From Nocardia rhizosphaerihabitans (GTDB taxonomy: Bacteria; Actinomycetota; Actinomycetes; Mycobacteriales; Mycobacteriaceae): a stretch of 64,000 nt of DNA. This document shows, in pieces, positions 9,456-19,119 of this stretch. The notes below the pieces were generated by a model, which had not been told where the DNA came from, made no database searches, and was given only the letters and a program-made list of their open reading frames with translations. How positions within the stretch are numbered: the first letter of the stretch is position 1; every line of letters starts with the position of its first letter. The translations under genes were made by a program, and so were the position numbers. The stretch lies in the NCBI RefSeq assembly GCF_014646295.1, contig NZ_BMNE01000003.1:186001-250000 (forward strand), in the 5' to 3' direction.

Positions 9456-10454
9456 TCAGGGTGAGGCTCGCTTCTCGGTGAAGACATCGGTGAGTGGGCG
9501 ACGCGGGGTGAGCGGTGGTTGGTCCTGCTCGGGAGCGAACCCGATCCGCACGATCACCTGCGGCACGCCGGGGTGACCGATCAGGCTGCTCAGCAGGCGC
9601 CGTCCGGAGACCAGTTCGGTGATGTGGGTCAGCGCGCACGTCGACAGCCCGGAGGCGGTGCATTCGAGCAGCAGCGCCGAGAGTGCTTCGCCGGTGTGCA
9701 GCCACGTCATCGGGGATTCGTCGGTCGCGGTGAGCACGGCGAGGTGGGCGCGGTCGCGTAGTTCGCCGCGCCGTGCCGACGGGCCCGGTGTCGGGAAGTC
9801 GCGGGCGATGCCGACCCGGGCGCGTTCGGAGTCGGAGACCAACGCCGACGGCGGAACGCCTTGGGCAGTATCGAGATGGCCTGTCCACCAGACGATCTCG
9901 GCCTGGTACTGCGGATCGTAGGTGCGCAGGGCGCCAGACTGCTCGGAAGCTAGGGCAAGGCGTGCGCGGGCGTCCTCGTCGAGCACGTCGAGGGTGAGGT
10001 CGTGGTCCTGCACGAGCGTGTCGAGGACCAGGCGCACTGAAGCCCACCCGAACGGTTCGGCCATCGGGAGTCGGTCGGTGTAGCGACGTTGGATCGCTTC
10101 GGCGCGTCGGAACATTCCGACCGGTGGATGGGGCCAGGGCTGGAACTCGAGGGTGGCCAGTAGGTCGGGGCGGGCGGGGTCGGGCAACCGCACGACCTCG
10201 GTGTGCCAGCAATGCGATGCGAACGCCGTCTGCACGTGGTGCAGCACGGCCCCGCAGCTGATCACCGCTTGGCGGCCGTGCGGGTCGGCGGCGTCGAGGT
10301 GGCGTTCGGTGTCGCGCAACAGGTGCAGCCGGGTGCCGTCGAGCACCCACCGCCACGGCTGGGTGTTGTGGACCGACGGGGCCCGGCACCCGAGCTCGAT
10401 CACCGCCCGGACCGTGGGAAGGTCCGGGGCTCGGGGGACTGGTTCATCGCTCAT
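9456..10454 (-). CDS. Acg-family FMN-binding protein (nitroreductase fold)
   Basis: The 332-residue protein starts MSDEPVPRAPDLPTVRAVIE and carries family signatures CRAPSVHNTQPWRWV, RRYTDRLPM, RTYDPQYQAEIVWWTG and CTASGLSTCALTHITEL. It belongs to the Acg group (Rv2032, Rv3127, Rv3131) of duplicated nitroreductase-fold proteins. These bind FMN but do not act as ordinary nitroreductases; a flavin storage role has been proposed. The ATG ending at 10454 was chosen because the longer start at 10505 lies only 8 bp from a near-perfect DosR box at 10514, too close for a promoter. A second family member is at 18106. Confidence 0.9.
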   Translation of the reverse strand: MSDEPVPRAPDLPTVRAVIELGCRAPSVHNTQPWRWVLDGTRLHLLRDTERHLDAADPHGRQAVISCGAVLHHVQTAFASHCWHTEVVRLPDPARPDLLATLEFQPWPHPPVGMFRRAEAIQRRYTDRLPMAEPFGWASVRLVLDTLVQDHDLTLDVLDEDARARLALASEQSGALRTYDPQYQAEIVWWTGHLDTAQGVPPSALVSDSERARVGIARDFPTPGPSARRGELRDRAHLAVLTATDESPMTWLHTGEALSALLLECTASGLSTCALTHITELVSGRRLLSSLIGHPGVPQVIVRIGFAPEQDQPPLTPRRPLTDVFTEKRASP

Positions 10455-10513
10455 ATCTGCCAGTGTGATCTTCGCCGAGGGTGTGCCGAGACGGTCTTTG
10501 CACACCTTCGGCG

Positions 10514-10527
10514 GGGACCATATGCCC
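10514..10527. promoter_or_regulatory. DosR-like box upstream of the Acg gene
   Basis: GGGACC-ATAT-GCCC is the best single copy in the window and differs by one base from the box upstream of hrp1. It lies 60 bp upstream of the Acg start, in the short gap after the stress protein gene. No second box at 22 bp was found. Confidence 0.7.
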
Positions 10528-10538
10528 TGATCGGTGGG

Positions 10539-11462
10539 TCAGTCGTGGTGCACGACCATGACCGGGCAGTCGGCGTGTTGGACCAGCCAGTTGCTGGTCG
10601 ACCCGAGCAGCAGACCACGGAATCCGCCGCGGCCGCGGCTGCCGACGACGAGCAGTTGCGCGGTCTTCGACCAGTGGGCCAACCGTTCGCGCGGCCCGTA
10701 GACGTCGATTTCCCGGCGCACGACGACGTCAGGGAATTGTTCGGTCCACCCGGCGAGGCGTTCGGCCAGCAGCGCTTCCTCGGCGACGGCGAAGTCGTCG
10801 ATCGGCATCTCGAGGTAGCTGGTGCCGCCGAATTGTCCCTGCGTCAGATCGCTCCACGCGTGGACGGCGACCAGCTCGGCGGCACGCAGGGAGGCTTCGG
10901 CGAACGCTGCGCCGACGGCAGGCTCACCGACGCTGCTGCCGTCGACACCGACGACGACGGGACCGCTGCGGCGATCGGGTTCGGGGCCGCGCACGATGAC
11001 GACCGCGCCGTGCGCGTGCGAGGTCACCGCGAGCAGCGTCGAACCCAGGTGGGCGAGCGCCCCGGCCGAGGCCGCGGCGCCCAGGACGACCAGATGCGCG
11101 TGCGCCGAGGCGTCGATGAGTGTTCGGGCGGGATTGCCGGGTGCGAGTTCGGTGGTCACTGTGAGAGAGGGTGCGACGGCCAGGGCGTCCTCGCGGGCGG
11201 TGGCCAGCATGTGCTCGGCGGCGAGGCGGATGTCTTGCATCGTGGCGTAGATGAACGCGTCGTAGGCGCTGCGCGGTGTTCTGTCGGCGATCGGGTCGGT
11301 GCAGTGCACGATGTGTAGCGCGCGGTCGCGGTCGGCGGCGAGGCGGGCGGCCCAGCGCACGGCGGTGACCGAGCCGTCGGATCCGTCGGTGCCGACGACG
11401 ACCGCGGCCGCGGCGGTGCGGTGGGGGCTGTCGCTGGGCAGGCTCTGACTGTGGGAAGGCAT
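10539..11462 (-). CDS. Tandem-domain universal stress protein
   Basis: The 307-residue protein has two Usp domains. Domain 1 (AAAVVVGTDGSDGSV) lacks the usual glycine motif, reading GAAASAGALAHLGSTLL; domain 2 (GPVVVGVDGSSVGE) has the full GSRGRGGFRGLLLGSTS. One half is therefore likely regulatory rather than ATP-binding. AAGGAGAACGACC places the ATG at 11462. It is the last of four genes read leftward from the PEP synthase, following the kinase-like gene after 30 bp. In M. tuberculosis the relatives Rv2004c and Rv2005c are also adjacent. Confidence 0.92.
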   Translation of the reverse strand: MPSHSQSLPSDSPHRTAAAAVVVGTDGSDGSVTAVRWAARLAADRDRALHIVHCTDPIADRTPRSAYDAFIYATMQDIRLAAEHMLATAREDALAVAPSLTVTTELAPGNPARTLIDASAHAHLVVLGAAASAGALAHLGSTLLAVTSHAHGAVVIVRGPEPDRRSGPVVVGVDGSSVGEPAVGAAFAEASLRAAELVAVHAWSDLTQGQFGGTSYLEMPIDDFAVAEEALLAERLAGWTEQFPDVVVRREIDVYGPRERLAHWSKTAQLLVVGSRGRGGFRGLLLGSTSNWLVQHADCPVMVVHHD

Positions 11463-11492
11463 GGTCGTTCTCCTTGGCTCCGGTGAACTTGT

Positions 11493-13025
11493 TCACGCTG
11501 GGTGGGCGATCGCGATGTCCTCGGGTGCGGCGCGCGGGCAGGCCCTTGCGCCACCGTGCCAGGTTCTCGCGGCGGCGGCGACGGAGTCGGCGAGCGTGCC
11601 GCCGGTGTCTACGGTGTCAGCGTCGGGCCACTCGGTGTCGCTGGCGGCCATCGCGTCGGCGACGTCGACGGTCGCGTCCGATTCGTGGCTGTGGCCGTGG
11701 CGTTGCCGGATCCGTTGGTGGGCCACTTCGGTGGGGCACCGGCACTGCAGCGCGACCAGTTCGGCGGCGAGCTCGGTCGCCAGTGCCTCGGCGCGGCGAC
11801 GGTCGCCGGGATCGGTCCAGCTCGCATCGAGGATCACCGAGACACCGCCGGCGAGCAGTTCGCGTGCGTGGTCGAGGAGTTCGTCGTAGACCCGGGCCCG
11901 GTTGGCCGCGGAATATCGTCCGGCTCCGAATCGGCCGATGTCGCCGTCGATCTCCCCGGCTTGGGCCAGTTCCTTGCGCACGTGGTCGCTGGACAGCACC
12001 ACGGCACCGGTCCTGGCTGCCAGTGCCACGGCGACAGTGGATTTGCCGGTCCCCGGCAGCCCCCCGATCAGGGCCAGGCGTACTGCACCGCGGTCGAGGC
12101 GGTCCGCGGCGATTTCGAGGTGTCTGCGCAGGCGTTGACCGGCGGTCCGATCGCCTTGACCAGCGCGGATCATATCCACCTTCGCCCGGACCGTGGCCCG
12201 GTAGGCGATGTAGTGATCTCGCAGCGACGCCGGTGCGGGATCATCGGCCGCGCGAAGGTAGTCCGCGACAAGCTGGTCGGCGCGCTCGGGATGGCCCAGG
12301 AATTCGAAATCCATGGCGAGGAAGGCGATGTCGTCGAGCCGGTCGACAAAGCGCAGTCGATCGTCGAAGTCCAAACAGTCGAGCACCCGGAAACCGTCGG
12401 GAAGGTCGAAGATGTCTTCGGCCAGCAGGTCTCCGTGCCCGTCGAGGATGCACCCGTGGGCGATCCTGGCCTCCAACAGCGGGGCCCGGCCCTCGAGGTA
12501 GCGCATCGCGCGGCGATCGATCCGGTCGAGCAGCGCGCGATCGACGAGGTCGGCCGACCCTGCACGCAGCGGGTCCAACAGCGAGCGCCACCGGCCGCGC
12601 ACAGCGCTGCAGGTGCCTGCCCGGTCGATATCGGGGCCGTGTTGTGCGCCGTTGTGGAACTCGACCAGCAGATCGATCAGCGCCGCCAGATCGGTCACGG
12701 GCACGGCTTCTGCGGTGAGCAGCGCCGACAACCGTCGGTGCTCGGGCATGCGGCGCATGATCAGGACCGGTTCGGCAGGTCCGCCCTCGGGGTCGCTCAG
12801 GTGCGCGACCCCGAGGTAGACATCAGGTGCCAGTCGCGCGTTGAGCGTGAGCTCGCGGGCACAGGCACGTTCGCGCAGGGCCGGTGTGGTGAAGTCGAGG
12901 AAGTCGGTGCGCAGCGACTTCTTCACCTTGTATGCGCGGTCCCCGCACAGCAGCACCACCCCGGTGTGGGTTTCGTGCACCTGCGCCGCGGGTGGGGAAC
13001 TGGCCGGCCCGGGTGCTGGTGTCAT
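11493..13025 (-). CDS. APH-like and AAA kinase two-domain protein (Rv2004c-like)
   Basis: The 510-residue protein joins an aminoglycoside-phosphotransferase-like domain (about 1-320; catalytic loop HGDLLAEDIF and metal site CLDFDD) to a P-loop kinase domain (about 345-510; Walker A GLPGTGKST, then LSSDHVRKEL). Standard APH loops read HGDLHxxN, so the loop here is altered. The substrate is unknown. The ATG ending at 13025 overlaps the SDR stop as ATGA; a longer frame to 13298 lies wholly inside the SDR gene and is rejected. It matches Rv2004c in architecture and in its neighbours, a short-chain dehydrogenase and a stress protein, a DosR-regulated arrangement in mycobacteria. Confidence 0.88.
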   Translation of the reverse strand: MTPAPGPASSPPAAQVHETHTGVVLLCGDRAYKVKKSLRTDFLDFTTPALRERACARELTLNARLAPDVYLGVAHLSDPEGGPAEPVLIMRRMPEHRRLSALLTAEAVPVTDLAALIDLLVEFHNGAQHGPDIDRAGTCSAVRGRWRSLLDPLRAGSADLVDRALLDRIDRRAMRYLEGRAPLLEARIAHGCILDGHGDLLAEDIFDLPDGFRVLDCLDFDDRLRFVDRLDDIAFLAMDFEFLGHPERADQLVADYLRAADDPAPASLRDHYIAYRATVRAKVDMIRAGQGDRTAGQRLRRHLEIAADRLDRGAVRLALIGGLPGTGKSTVAVALAARTGAVVLSSDHVRKELAQAGEIDGDIGRFGAGRYSAANRARVYDELLDHARELLAGGVSVILDASWTDPGDRRRAEALATELAAELVALQCRCPTEVAHQRIRQRHGHSHESDATVDVADAMAASDTEWPDADTVDTGGTLADSVAAAARTWHGGARACPRAAPEDIAIAHPA

Positions 13026-13768
13026 GAGGGCAGTACCAGCGAGGCACCCGCAGTCGCACCGCCGTCGAGGACGAATTCCGAGCCGGTGGAGAAAGTGGCT
13101 TCGGTGACGATGAACCCGACCATCGCCGCGACTTCTTCCGGCTCGCCGAAACGCGCAAAAGGCTGGCCGGCGACGACACCGGAATCCATGTCGGCGGTCA
13201 TCGGGGTGCGGATCGGTCCTGGATGCACCGAACAGACCCGGATTCCGGCCGCGCCGAGCTCGAGCGCAGCCGCTTTGGTCAGCCCGCGCAACCCCCACTT
13301 GCTGGCGACGTAGCCGGCGACGCCGGAGTAGCCGATAAGTCCCGCGGTGGAGGACACGTTGACGATGACACCGTCGCCGGCGGCCCGCAGCCGCGGCGCG
13401 GCCAGGTGCATGCCCAGCCAGGAGCCCACGAGGTTCACATCCAGGACGTGACGGAACTGCGAGGGCGATTCGGACTCCACACCACCGAAATCGACGATGC
13501 CTGCATTGTTGATCAACGCCGCCAGCGGCCCGAAGTTCGCTTCGGCGTCATCGAGTACCCGCCGCCATTCGCTCTCGTCGGTGACGTCGAGGTGACAGAA
13601 CATCGCCTGGGGTCCCAGGGCGGAGGCGGTGTCGCGTCCTTCGTGTTCGAGCAGGTCCGCGACGACGACGCCCGCACCGGCCTGGACGAGGGTGTGCGCG
13701 ACAGCCGCGCCGATGCCGCGCGCGCCGCCGGTCACGACGACGCTGCGTCCGTGGAGATCAGTAGTCAT
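13022..13768 (-). CDS. Short-chain dehydrogenase/reductase (FabG3-like)
   Basis: The 248-residue protein is a classical SDR with TGGARGIG at the NAD(P) site, Asp37 after the second strand (VVVADLLEH) favouring NAD(H), NNAG, the catalytic Ser in NVSSTAG, and YVASK for the Tyr-Lys pair. It resembles Rv2002 (FabG3, a 20-beta-hydroxysteroid dehydrogenase), including its position beside a Rv2004c-like gene. The actual substrate cannot be read from sequence. It sits 42 bp after the PEP synthase gene and overlaps the kinase gene by 4 bp, so it is the second gene of the operon. Confidence 0.9.
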   Translation of the reverse strand: MTTDLHGRSVVVTGGARGIGAAVAHTLVQAGAGVVVADLLEHEGRDTASALGPQAMFCHLDVTDESEWRRVLDDAEANFGPLAALINNAGIVDFGGVESESPSQFRHVLDVNLVGSWLGMHLAAPRLRAAGDGVIVNVSSTAGLIGYSGVAGYVASKWGLRGLTKAAALELGAAGIRVCSVHPGPIRTPMTADMDSGVVAGQPFARFGEPEEVAAMVGFIVTEATFSTGSEFVLDGGATAGASLVLPS

Positions 13769-13810
13769 GATGACCGAACCTTCCTGTCATGTGTGCGAAA
13801 TAGGGCGTGG

Positions 13811-16108
13811 TCAGCCCCGGTGCGCGGGAGTGGCGGGGTCGGTGAGTGCGTGGTCGAGCAGGATCCGGCGTTCGGCGGAGGCGACAGCCCGCCGCGTCGC
13901 GGCGACCGCGTCCGGTGTCACCGACACCGACGTGATGCCCATACGCACCAGATGTTCGGCGAAAGCGGGCCGGTTCGACGGTGCCTGGCCACACAGGGAG
14001 GAGGTGATGCCAAGGCGCCGGGCGGTGCCAACGATGCGCGAGATCGCGTCGAGCACAGCCGGATCGGATTCGTCGAACAGCTCGGCGCACTGTTCGGAGT
14101 CACGATCGACACCCAGCATCAGCTGGGTGAGGTCGTTGCTGCCGATGGAGACCCCGTCGATGCCCAGGCCGACGTATTCGGGCAGCCAGTGCATCACCGA
14201 GGGCACTTCTGCCATCACCCACCGGTGCAGGCCACGCTGGTGTCCCAGCTCGCTGGCCTCGATGAGTTCCAGGCATGCCTCCAGCTCCCAGCGGGTACGC
14301 ACGAACGGGATCATCACGTGCAGATTGGGGCTGTGCCGGCGGGCTGCGGCCAGGGCGGCCAGTTCGGCGGCGAACAGGTCGGGTTCGCGGATGTAGCGGT
14401 AGCAGCCTCGGTAGCCGATCATCGGATTGTGTTCGACGGGTTCGTAGCTTTCGCCGCCGCGTAACGCACGGAATTCGTTGCTGCGGAAGTCGGTGGTGCG
14501 GTAGATCACCGGCCGTGCGCCGAACGGCTCGGCGATGCGGCGCAGTGATCCGCTGAGCCGGTCGACGAACAACTGCTGTTCGCCCCGGGCGATCAGATCC
14601 CGGGGGTGACGACCTTCGAGCGCGCGAGCCAGAAGGGTCTCCGCGCGCAGGAGCCCGACCCCGTCGACGTCGTCGGTGGCTACCCGTGCTGCGGTGTCGG
14701 GGGTGGCGAGGTTGACATAGATCTTGGTGGCGGTCGGTTCGGTGGCGGGTGCGGGCCGACGAGTGTCGGTGGTGATGCTCGGTTGTGCGGGGGTGGCCCG
14801 AGCGCCGAGGCTCACCTGTCCGGTGGATCCGTCGACGGTCACCATGGTGCCCTCGACCAGGGTGGTGGTGGCGTGGCGGGCGCCGACGATGCAGGGGATC
14901 CCGAGTTCGCGAGCCACGATGGCGGCATGGCAGGTCATACCGCCGCTGTCGGTGACCACGGCCGCGGCCCGCGACAGCGTCGGTAGCCAGTCTGGGTTCG
15001 TCATCGGTGCGACGAGGACCTCGCCCTGGTCCAGCAGGTGGCCTTGGTCGGGTGAGGCCAGCACTCGCACCGATCCCGAGGCCAGCCCCGGTGCGGCGCC
15101 GATACCCCGGATCAATGCCTCGCGACCGGTTGAGTCGGTGTGCTGGATTGTGGTGGCTTCGGTCGGGGTGGTGATCGGACGCGCTTGCACGATCCACAGG
15201 TCGTGCTCGTCGAAGGCCCATTCGATGTCTTGGGGGATGCCGTGGTGGTGGGCCTGTACCGCCAGCGCCAACCGTGCGACCGCGTGAACTTGCTCGTCGG
15301 TCAGGACCGCGGTGTCGGTGGCGTCGAGTTCGATGCGTTGGTCGCCATCAGGGCCGGACACGATGGCGTACTGCTGTCGCCCGCGACGGGTGTCCAGCAA
15401 TGTCGGGCCCGCCGTGTCGAGCAGGTAGGTGTCTGGTTCGACAGCCCCGGACACGACGACCTCGCCCAGTCCGCGCGCAGCCTCGACGACGACGCGATCC
15501 CGGCGGCGGGTGGTGGGGTCGGCGGTGAACGCGACGCCGGAGCATCGGGCAGCGATCATGGTCTGCACGACGACTGCCATGACCGGGGCCCGGTGCATCC
15601 CGCGGCGGGCCCGGTAGGTCAGCACTCGCGGTGTGAACAGCGAAGACCAACAGGCGATGACGGCCCGCAACAGCGCGTCCTGGCCGACGACATTGGTGCG
15701 GGTCACGTTCATCCCGGCGAAGGACGCACTCGCGCTGTCTTCCCCGATCGCCGAGGAACGCACCGCGACCGAGACGTCCTCGCCGAGCGCGCGGTAGGCA
15801 GCCAGGATGGGCCCGCGAACCAGCTCGTCGAGTTCGGTGGCGGCCACGATCGCGGTCATCTTCTCGCACAACTCGGCGAGCAGCGCAGCGTCGTTGCTCG
15901 CCGCCAGGGCCCGAGTGTGGAGTCGAGCCAGCTCCGCTCCTGCCGGGCTGTCGGTCAGTGCGTGTTCGTAGCAGGAAGCCAAAATCACGAAACCAGGGGG
16001 TACCGGCATACCCGCGGCGACGAGTTCGCCGAGGTTGGCGCCCTTACCACCGGCGCGGTCGGCGTCGGCGAGGCGCAATCCACTGAACTCGGTGACGAAT
16101 TCGCCCAT
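13811..16108 (-). CDS. ppsA: Phosphoenolpyruvate synthase
   Basis: The 765-residue enzyme makes PEP from pyruvate and ATP, a gluconeogenic step. An N-terminal ATP-grasp domain ([25 protein letters not shown] start; [19 protein letters not shown]) is followed by the phosphohistidine swivel segment [19 protein letters not shown] and a C-terminal TIM barrel with [16 protein letters not shown] and the catalytic Cys in SSLCGQAPS. The ATG ending at 16108 is preceded by GAGGAAACCGAG; the upstream in-frame extension is rejected. Two DosR-like boxes are 71-107 bp upstream, so a switch to gluconeogenic PEP formation under hypoxia is suggested. It heads a four-gene operon. Confidence 0.94.
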   Translation of the reverse strand: MGEFVTEFSGLRLADADRAGGKGANLGELVAAGMPVPPGFVILASCYEHALTDSPAGAELARLHTRALAASNDAALLAELCEKMTAIVAATELDELVRGPILAAYRALGEDVSVAVRSSAIGEDSASASFAGMNVTRTNVVGQDALLRAVIACWSSLFTPRVLTYRARRGMHRAPVMAVVVQTMIAARCSGVAFTADPTTRRRDRVVVEAARGLGEVVVSGAVEPDTYLLDTAGPTLLDTRRGRQQYAIVSGPDGDQRIELDATDTAVLTDEQVHAVARLALAVQAHHHGIPQDIEWAFDEHDLWIVQARPITTPTEATTIQHTDSTGREALIRGIGAAPGLASGSVRVLASPDQGHLLDQGEVLVAPMTNPDWLPTLSRAAAVVTDSGGMTCHAAIVARELGIPCIVGARHATTTLVEGTMVTVDGSTGQVSLGARATPAQPSITTDTRRPAPATEPTATKIYVNLATPDTAARVATDDVDGVGLLRAETLLARALEGRHPRDLIARGEQQLFVDRLSGSLRRIAEPFGARPVIYRTTDFRSNEFRALRGGESYEPVEHNPMIGYRGCYRYIREPDLFAAELAALAAARRHSPNLHVMIPFVRTRWELEACLELIEASELGHQRGLHRWVMAEVPSVMHWLPEYVGLGIDGVSIGSNDLTQLMLGVDRDSEQCAELFDESDPAVLDAISRIVGTARRLGITSSLCGQAPSNRPAFAEHLVRMGITSVSVTPDAVAATRRAVASAERRILLDHALTDPATPAHRG

Positions 16109-16178
16109 CTCGGTTTCCTCGTTCCCGCTCGGATTCGTGTCTGCTTCCAGCCTCCGTCGGCATGCGCACACCCCGATA

Positions 16179-16215
16179 CGGTCGAAGGTCCCGGTGGGGG
16201 CGGGCATAAGGCCCC
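16179..16215. promoter_or_regulatory. Pair of DosR-like boxes upstream of ppsA
   Basis: Read leftward, box 16179-16192 is GGGACC-TTCG-ACCG and box 16202-16215 is GGGGCC-TTAT-GCCC. Starts are 23 bp apart and both are in the orientation of the operon. They lie 71-107 bp upstream of ppsA. Confidence 0.65.
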
Positions 16216-16511
16216 GATGAGTACCCCACCCGGCTCGTGGGCGGTGGGCGTCCGAGCAAAGCTGGTCTCAGCGCCGTCGCCACGCTGTGGGCCGAGGACC
16301 CATCTGGCAGTCGCGGGCCCGGCCGTGAGATTCGCGCCCGCGGGGTGGCGCAACCATGATGGCGACGCTGCTCGGATCCGGATGTCCGCATCGGGCCACC
16401 AGCGTCTCATCGAAGATGAGGCATCACGATGACGCTGAGCTGCTGCGCCGCAGACGCCTGAGACGGTGGGTCGGGTGGATTGCCTCCTGATGTTGAGGCA
16501 GATGGGTGAAT
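16216..16511. other. Intergenic region without a recognised gene
   Basis: About 300 bases lie between the ppsA promoter boxes and the VOC remnant. Frames here are short or have shadow-like composition. No hairpin, box or RNA gene stood out. Confidence 0.4.
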
Positions 16512-16730
16512 TCAGGCTCGGGTCAAGCAGAATGGGTGCCCAGCTGGGTCGATGAGCACTCGCCATCGGTGCTCGGCAGGTTGGTTCGTCGCGCCCAACT
16601 CGAGTAGCCGGGGCTCAGCCTGGTCAAGATCGTCGACTCGAAGGCGAATTCCGCGGCGATGACGTGTGCCACCTTTCACGTGCGGGAGATCGTGTGAATC
16701 ACCGAAAGCGAAACGGCGGTTGCGACTTTC
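16512..16730 (-). pseudogene. VOC/glyoxalase-family C-terminal remnant
   Basis: A leftward frame ends with about 65 residues typical of the last third of a vicinal-oxygen-chelate protein: GIRLRVDDLDQAEPRLLELG, then EHRWRVLIDPAGHPFCLT. The remaining 250 codons of that open frame upstream are Arg, Pro and Ser rich and unlike any VOC protein, and there is no start close to the conserved part. The gene has lost its N-terminal region, including most metal ligands. It is counted as decayed. Confidence 0.65.
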
Positions 16731-17053
16731 GCCGGTCAAGGCAGGCGTGTTACCGGTCGTTGTGGGAAGATTCCTGCCGGTCGAACGCAACATGGGGCTT
16801 CCTGCACAGCCGCGTGGCAATCCTGGCGAACGGCTCACGCAGCTGAGCGGGTTGCCCGGGACAGTCTTGAGCTCGGCGGGCCGGTAGTCAAGGTGGACGC
16901 CGACGGGTCGGGAAAAGGGACTGCCGTGGCGACAATCCCGGATCGGCGACGCTTCGGTACGCCATTGCGAACTCTGGAAGGCCGGCATCTGAGGCTGCCC
17001 TCGAGCACGGCGCCGGAGCGTAGCCGAGGTGACGACCAACGACACCGGCCATG
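16731..17053. other. Intergenic region without a recognised gene
   Basis: Only fragments of open frame are present between the VOC remnant and the promoter of the DUF2267 gene. A weak extra DosR-like box (ACGACC-AACG-ACAC, 17032-17045) lies exactly 22 bp before the stronger one at 17054. Confidence 0.35.
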
Positions 17054-17067
17054 GGGCCGGTGTGCCC
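17054..17067. promoter_or_regulatory. DosR-like box upstream of the DUF2267 gene
   Basis: GGGCCG-GTGT-GCCC keeps the outer triplets and the right half of the motif. It lies 75 bp before the DUF2267 start, with a weak partner 22 bp further upstream. Confidence 0.45.
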
Positions 17068-17128
17068 TGGTCGCCGTCTCCGCGGCCTGGTCGAATCGAT
17101 GTGTCCGCTTCGACGACCAGGAGAAACC

Positions 17129-17797
17129 ATGTCGACCAACCATGATCCGCTGGCCCCGACGGTCCACGCCGGCCACGTGTGGCTGCGTGCGGTGGCCGAC
17201 ACTCTCGACACCGACGACCGCCGGTTCGCGCTGCGTGCACTGCGCGCATGGCTGCACACGGTGCGTGACCGGATCGGGGTCGACAGTTCGGCACACCTGT
17301 CAGCGCAACTACCCGAATTGCTGCGCGGGATCTATTACGAGAACTGGGTGCCCAGCCATGTCCCCGTGCGGCACAACCTGCGTGAGTTCTACGCCCAATT
17401 CGCCCGCGAGGCCGGGATCGACACCGCCGAGGTTCCCGCCGTTGTGGCGGCGGTGACCTACGCACTCGACGAACAGTTCTCCCCCGGGCTGCTCGCCCGG
17501 ATCTTCGCCGGGATGCCGATCACGCTGTATCGCCTCCTGTACGGGGTGACATCCGATATCGCGGGCGAGCTTCGCCTGCCCGACGACATCGGCGCGCCCG
17601 ATCAGCTGGCACCTGACCGTCTCACCCAGCTCGAGCAACACATGACGACGCTGACCGAGGCTGTCGTAGCACTTGCCCATGGGCTCGAGCAGTTGCCTAC
17701 CGACTCCACCGACTCCACCCGCACCGCCGAGGCCGCGCGTCGCGCGCACGACCTGTTGCTCGCCGGTGGCTTCGGCGCGAACCGCCGACCGGCATGA
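17129..17797 (+). CDS. DUF2267 domain protein
   Basis: The 222-residue protein starts MSTNHDPLAPTVHAGHVWLR and has the DUF2267 pattern of paired helical repeats (RRFALRALRAWLHTVRDRIG, HLSAQLPELLRGIYYENW). The second half (about 95-145) repeats this layout around VVAAVTYALDEQFSPGLL. Function is unknown; such proteins are common beside stress proteins in actinobacteria. A 50-residue Ala- and Thr-rich tail follows. AGGAGAAACC before the ATG fixes the start 26 codons inside the longest frame. A DosR-like box lies upstream. The protein lacks a signal peptide and membrane segments and should be cytosolic. Confidence 0.85.
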   Translation: MSTNHDPLAPTVHAGHVWLRAVADTLDTDDRRFALRALRAWLHTVRDRIGVDSSAHLSAQLPELLRGIYYENWVPSHVPVRHNLREFYAQFAREAGIDTAEVPAVVAAVTYALDEQFSPGLLARIFAGMPITLYRLLYGVTSDIAGELRLPDDIGAPDQLAPDRLTQLEQHMTTLTEAVVALAHGLEQLPTDSTDSTRTAEAARRAHDLLLAGGFGANRRPA

Positions 17798-18070
17798 CCG
17801 TCCCAGCTGTGCACACTGTCCACGCCAGAACCTGCAAGATACCGGCGGATGCGCCTTTTCAGTGATCGGCTCCAACGAATATCGGCCTCACGACAGGTCG
17901 GCGCCCGACATCGATGTCGCGGGTGTCGCCTTATTCTGGGATGACCGATGCGATCGCGATGGCCTGAGCTGTTCGGCAACGTTGTGGCATATGACGCGGG
18001 CTGTCGGCAGGTCGCGATCGCTGTCTTCTCCGCTGCGAGTTGGCCCGCCCGACACCGTGACGGCCGGTCG
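17798..18070. other. Intergenic region before the second Acg gene
   Basis: No gene is supported in these 270 bases. Codon use in both directions is scattered and ribosome binding sites are lacking. It serves as upstream region of the Acg gene whose DosR-like box follows. Confidence 0.4.
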
Positions 18071-18084
18071 ATGACCTGTTGCCC
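18071..18084. promoter_or_regulatory. DosR-like box upstream of the second Acg gene
   Basis: ATGACC-TGTT-GCCC ends 22 bp before the chosen ATG at 18106, comparable to the 37-bp distance at the stress protein starting at 1826. The transcript would have a very short leader. Confidence 0.55.
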
Positions 18085-18105
18085 CTGCGACGACGAGGTT
18101 TTGCG

Positions 18106-19119
18106 ATGACGATCCAGCAACACCCTGACCTTGCCACCGTGCGTGCAGTTTTCGAGCGCGCGGCGCGGGCGCCGTCACTGCACAACAGTCAGCCGTGGCG
18201 CTGGCGCTGGGACGGATCGAGCGCGGCGCTGTATGTGGATGCGCAGCGGCTGCTGCCCGCCACCGACATGTTCAACCGCGAAGCCATCCTCGGCTGTGGG
18301 GTGATGCTGCATCATGCCGACATCGCCTGGGCCGCGGCGGGCTGGGAGACCCGGGTGTCGCGCTTCCCCAACCCGACCGTTCGCGCGCACCTCGCCTCGC
18401 TGGAGCCTCGACACCCGCACACACCCAGCGAACCCGAACAGCTGCTCGGTCAAGCGGTCGAGGCACGCTACAGCGACCGGATGCCCATGGACCCGCCACC
18501 TGAGTGGGCCACGACGCCGCAGGTCCTGGAGTTTCTCGTAGGCAGGTCCCACACGAACGTGACGTTTCTCGACGAGAACGGGGCCGGTGAACTTCGCAGG
18601 ATCTCGGAATTGACGGCACGTCTGCGCCGCTACGACCCCCAATACGGTTCCGAACTGACCTGGTGGACCGCAGGCCCGGATCAGGGCAACGCCGGAGTCC
18701 CCGCCGCGGCTCGGCCCTCGGCTGCCGACCGAGGCCAGGTTCCCCTCGGCCGGGAATTCCCGGTCGGGACAGCTGAACCGGTCGGTGAGGACGTCGACGA
18801 CGGGGCCAGGATCGTGGTCCTGTCCACCGAGGGCGATTCGGCCGCGGAGTTGCTCGACTGCGGATACGCACTGTCTGCGGTGCTGGTCGAGTGCACTGTG
18901 CAGGGCCTGTCGACATGCACCGTCTCCCATGTCGTGGAACTTCCTTCGTCCCGGGCGATGGTCGCCGATCTCGTCGGGCACCCCCACCCGCAAGTGCTGG
19001 CGCGGATCGGCGCCGCACGAACGCCACCGCCCCCGCGGACTCCTCGCCGCCCGATCGACAGCATCCTCGATCTCGACACGTCCAGCGACGCTTCTGGAGT
19101 ACATCGGCAAGACCGGTGA
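18106..19119 (+). CDS. Acg-family FMN-binding protein (nitroreductase fold)
   Basis: The 337-residue protein is a paralogue of the Acg protein at 9456. Shared signatures are ARAPSLHNSQPWRW, ARYSDRMPMDPP, RRYDPQYGSELTWWT and CTVQGLSTCTVSHVVEL. The ATG at 18106 follows CGACGAGG; a start nine codons earlier would overlap the DosR-like box. Acg relatives bind FMN under a closed lid. Two diverged copies in one regulon parallels M. tuberculosis, which has several. It is monocistronic: the following 280 bp hold no gene on this strand. Confidence 0.9.
   Translation: MTIQQHPDLATVRAVFERAARAPSLHNSQPWRWRWDGSSAALYVDAQRLLPATDMFNREAILGCGVMLHHADIAWAAAGWETRVSRFPNPTVRAHLASLEPRHPHTPSEPEQLLGQAVEARYSDRMPMDPPPEWATTPQVLEFLVGRSHTNVTFLDENGAGELRRISELTARLRRYDPQYGSELTWWTAGPDQGNAGVPAAARPSAADRGQVPLGREFPVGTAEPVGEDVDDGARIVVLSTEGDSAAELLDCGYALSAVLVECTVQGLSTCTVSHVVELPSSRAMVADLVGHPHPQVLARIGAARTPPPPRTPRRPIDSILDLDTSSDASGVHRQDR

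Noticed and set aside
9181..10389. 402-codon leftward open frame
   Set aside because: It is an out-of-frame shadow of the Acg gene, rich in Arg and Pro, with no domain signature.
13025..13298. N-terminal extension of the kinase-like protein to 13298
   Set aside because: The extension is Arg-rich, lies entirely inside the SDR gene, and ATG 13025 overlaps the SDR stop in the usual coupled way.
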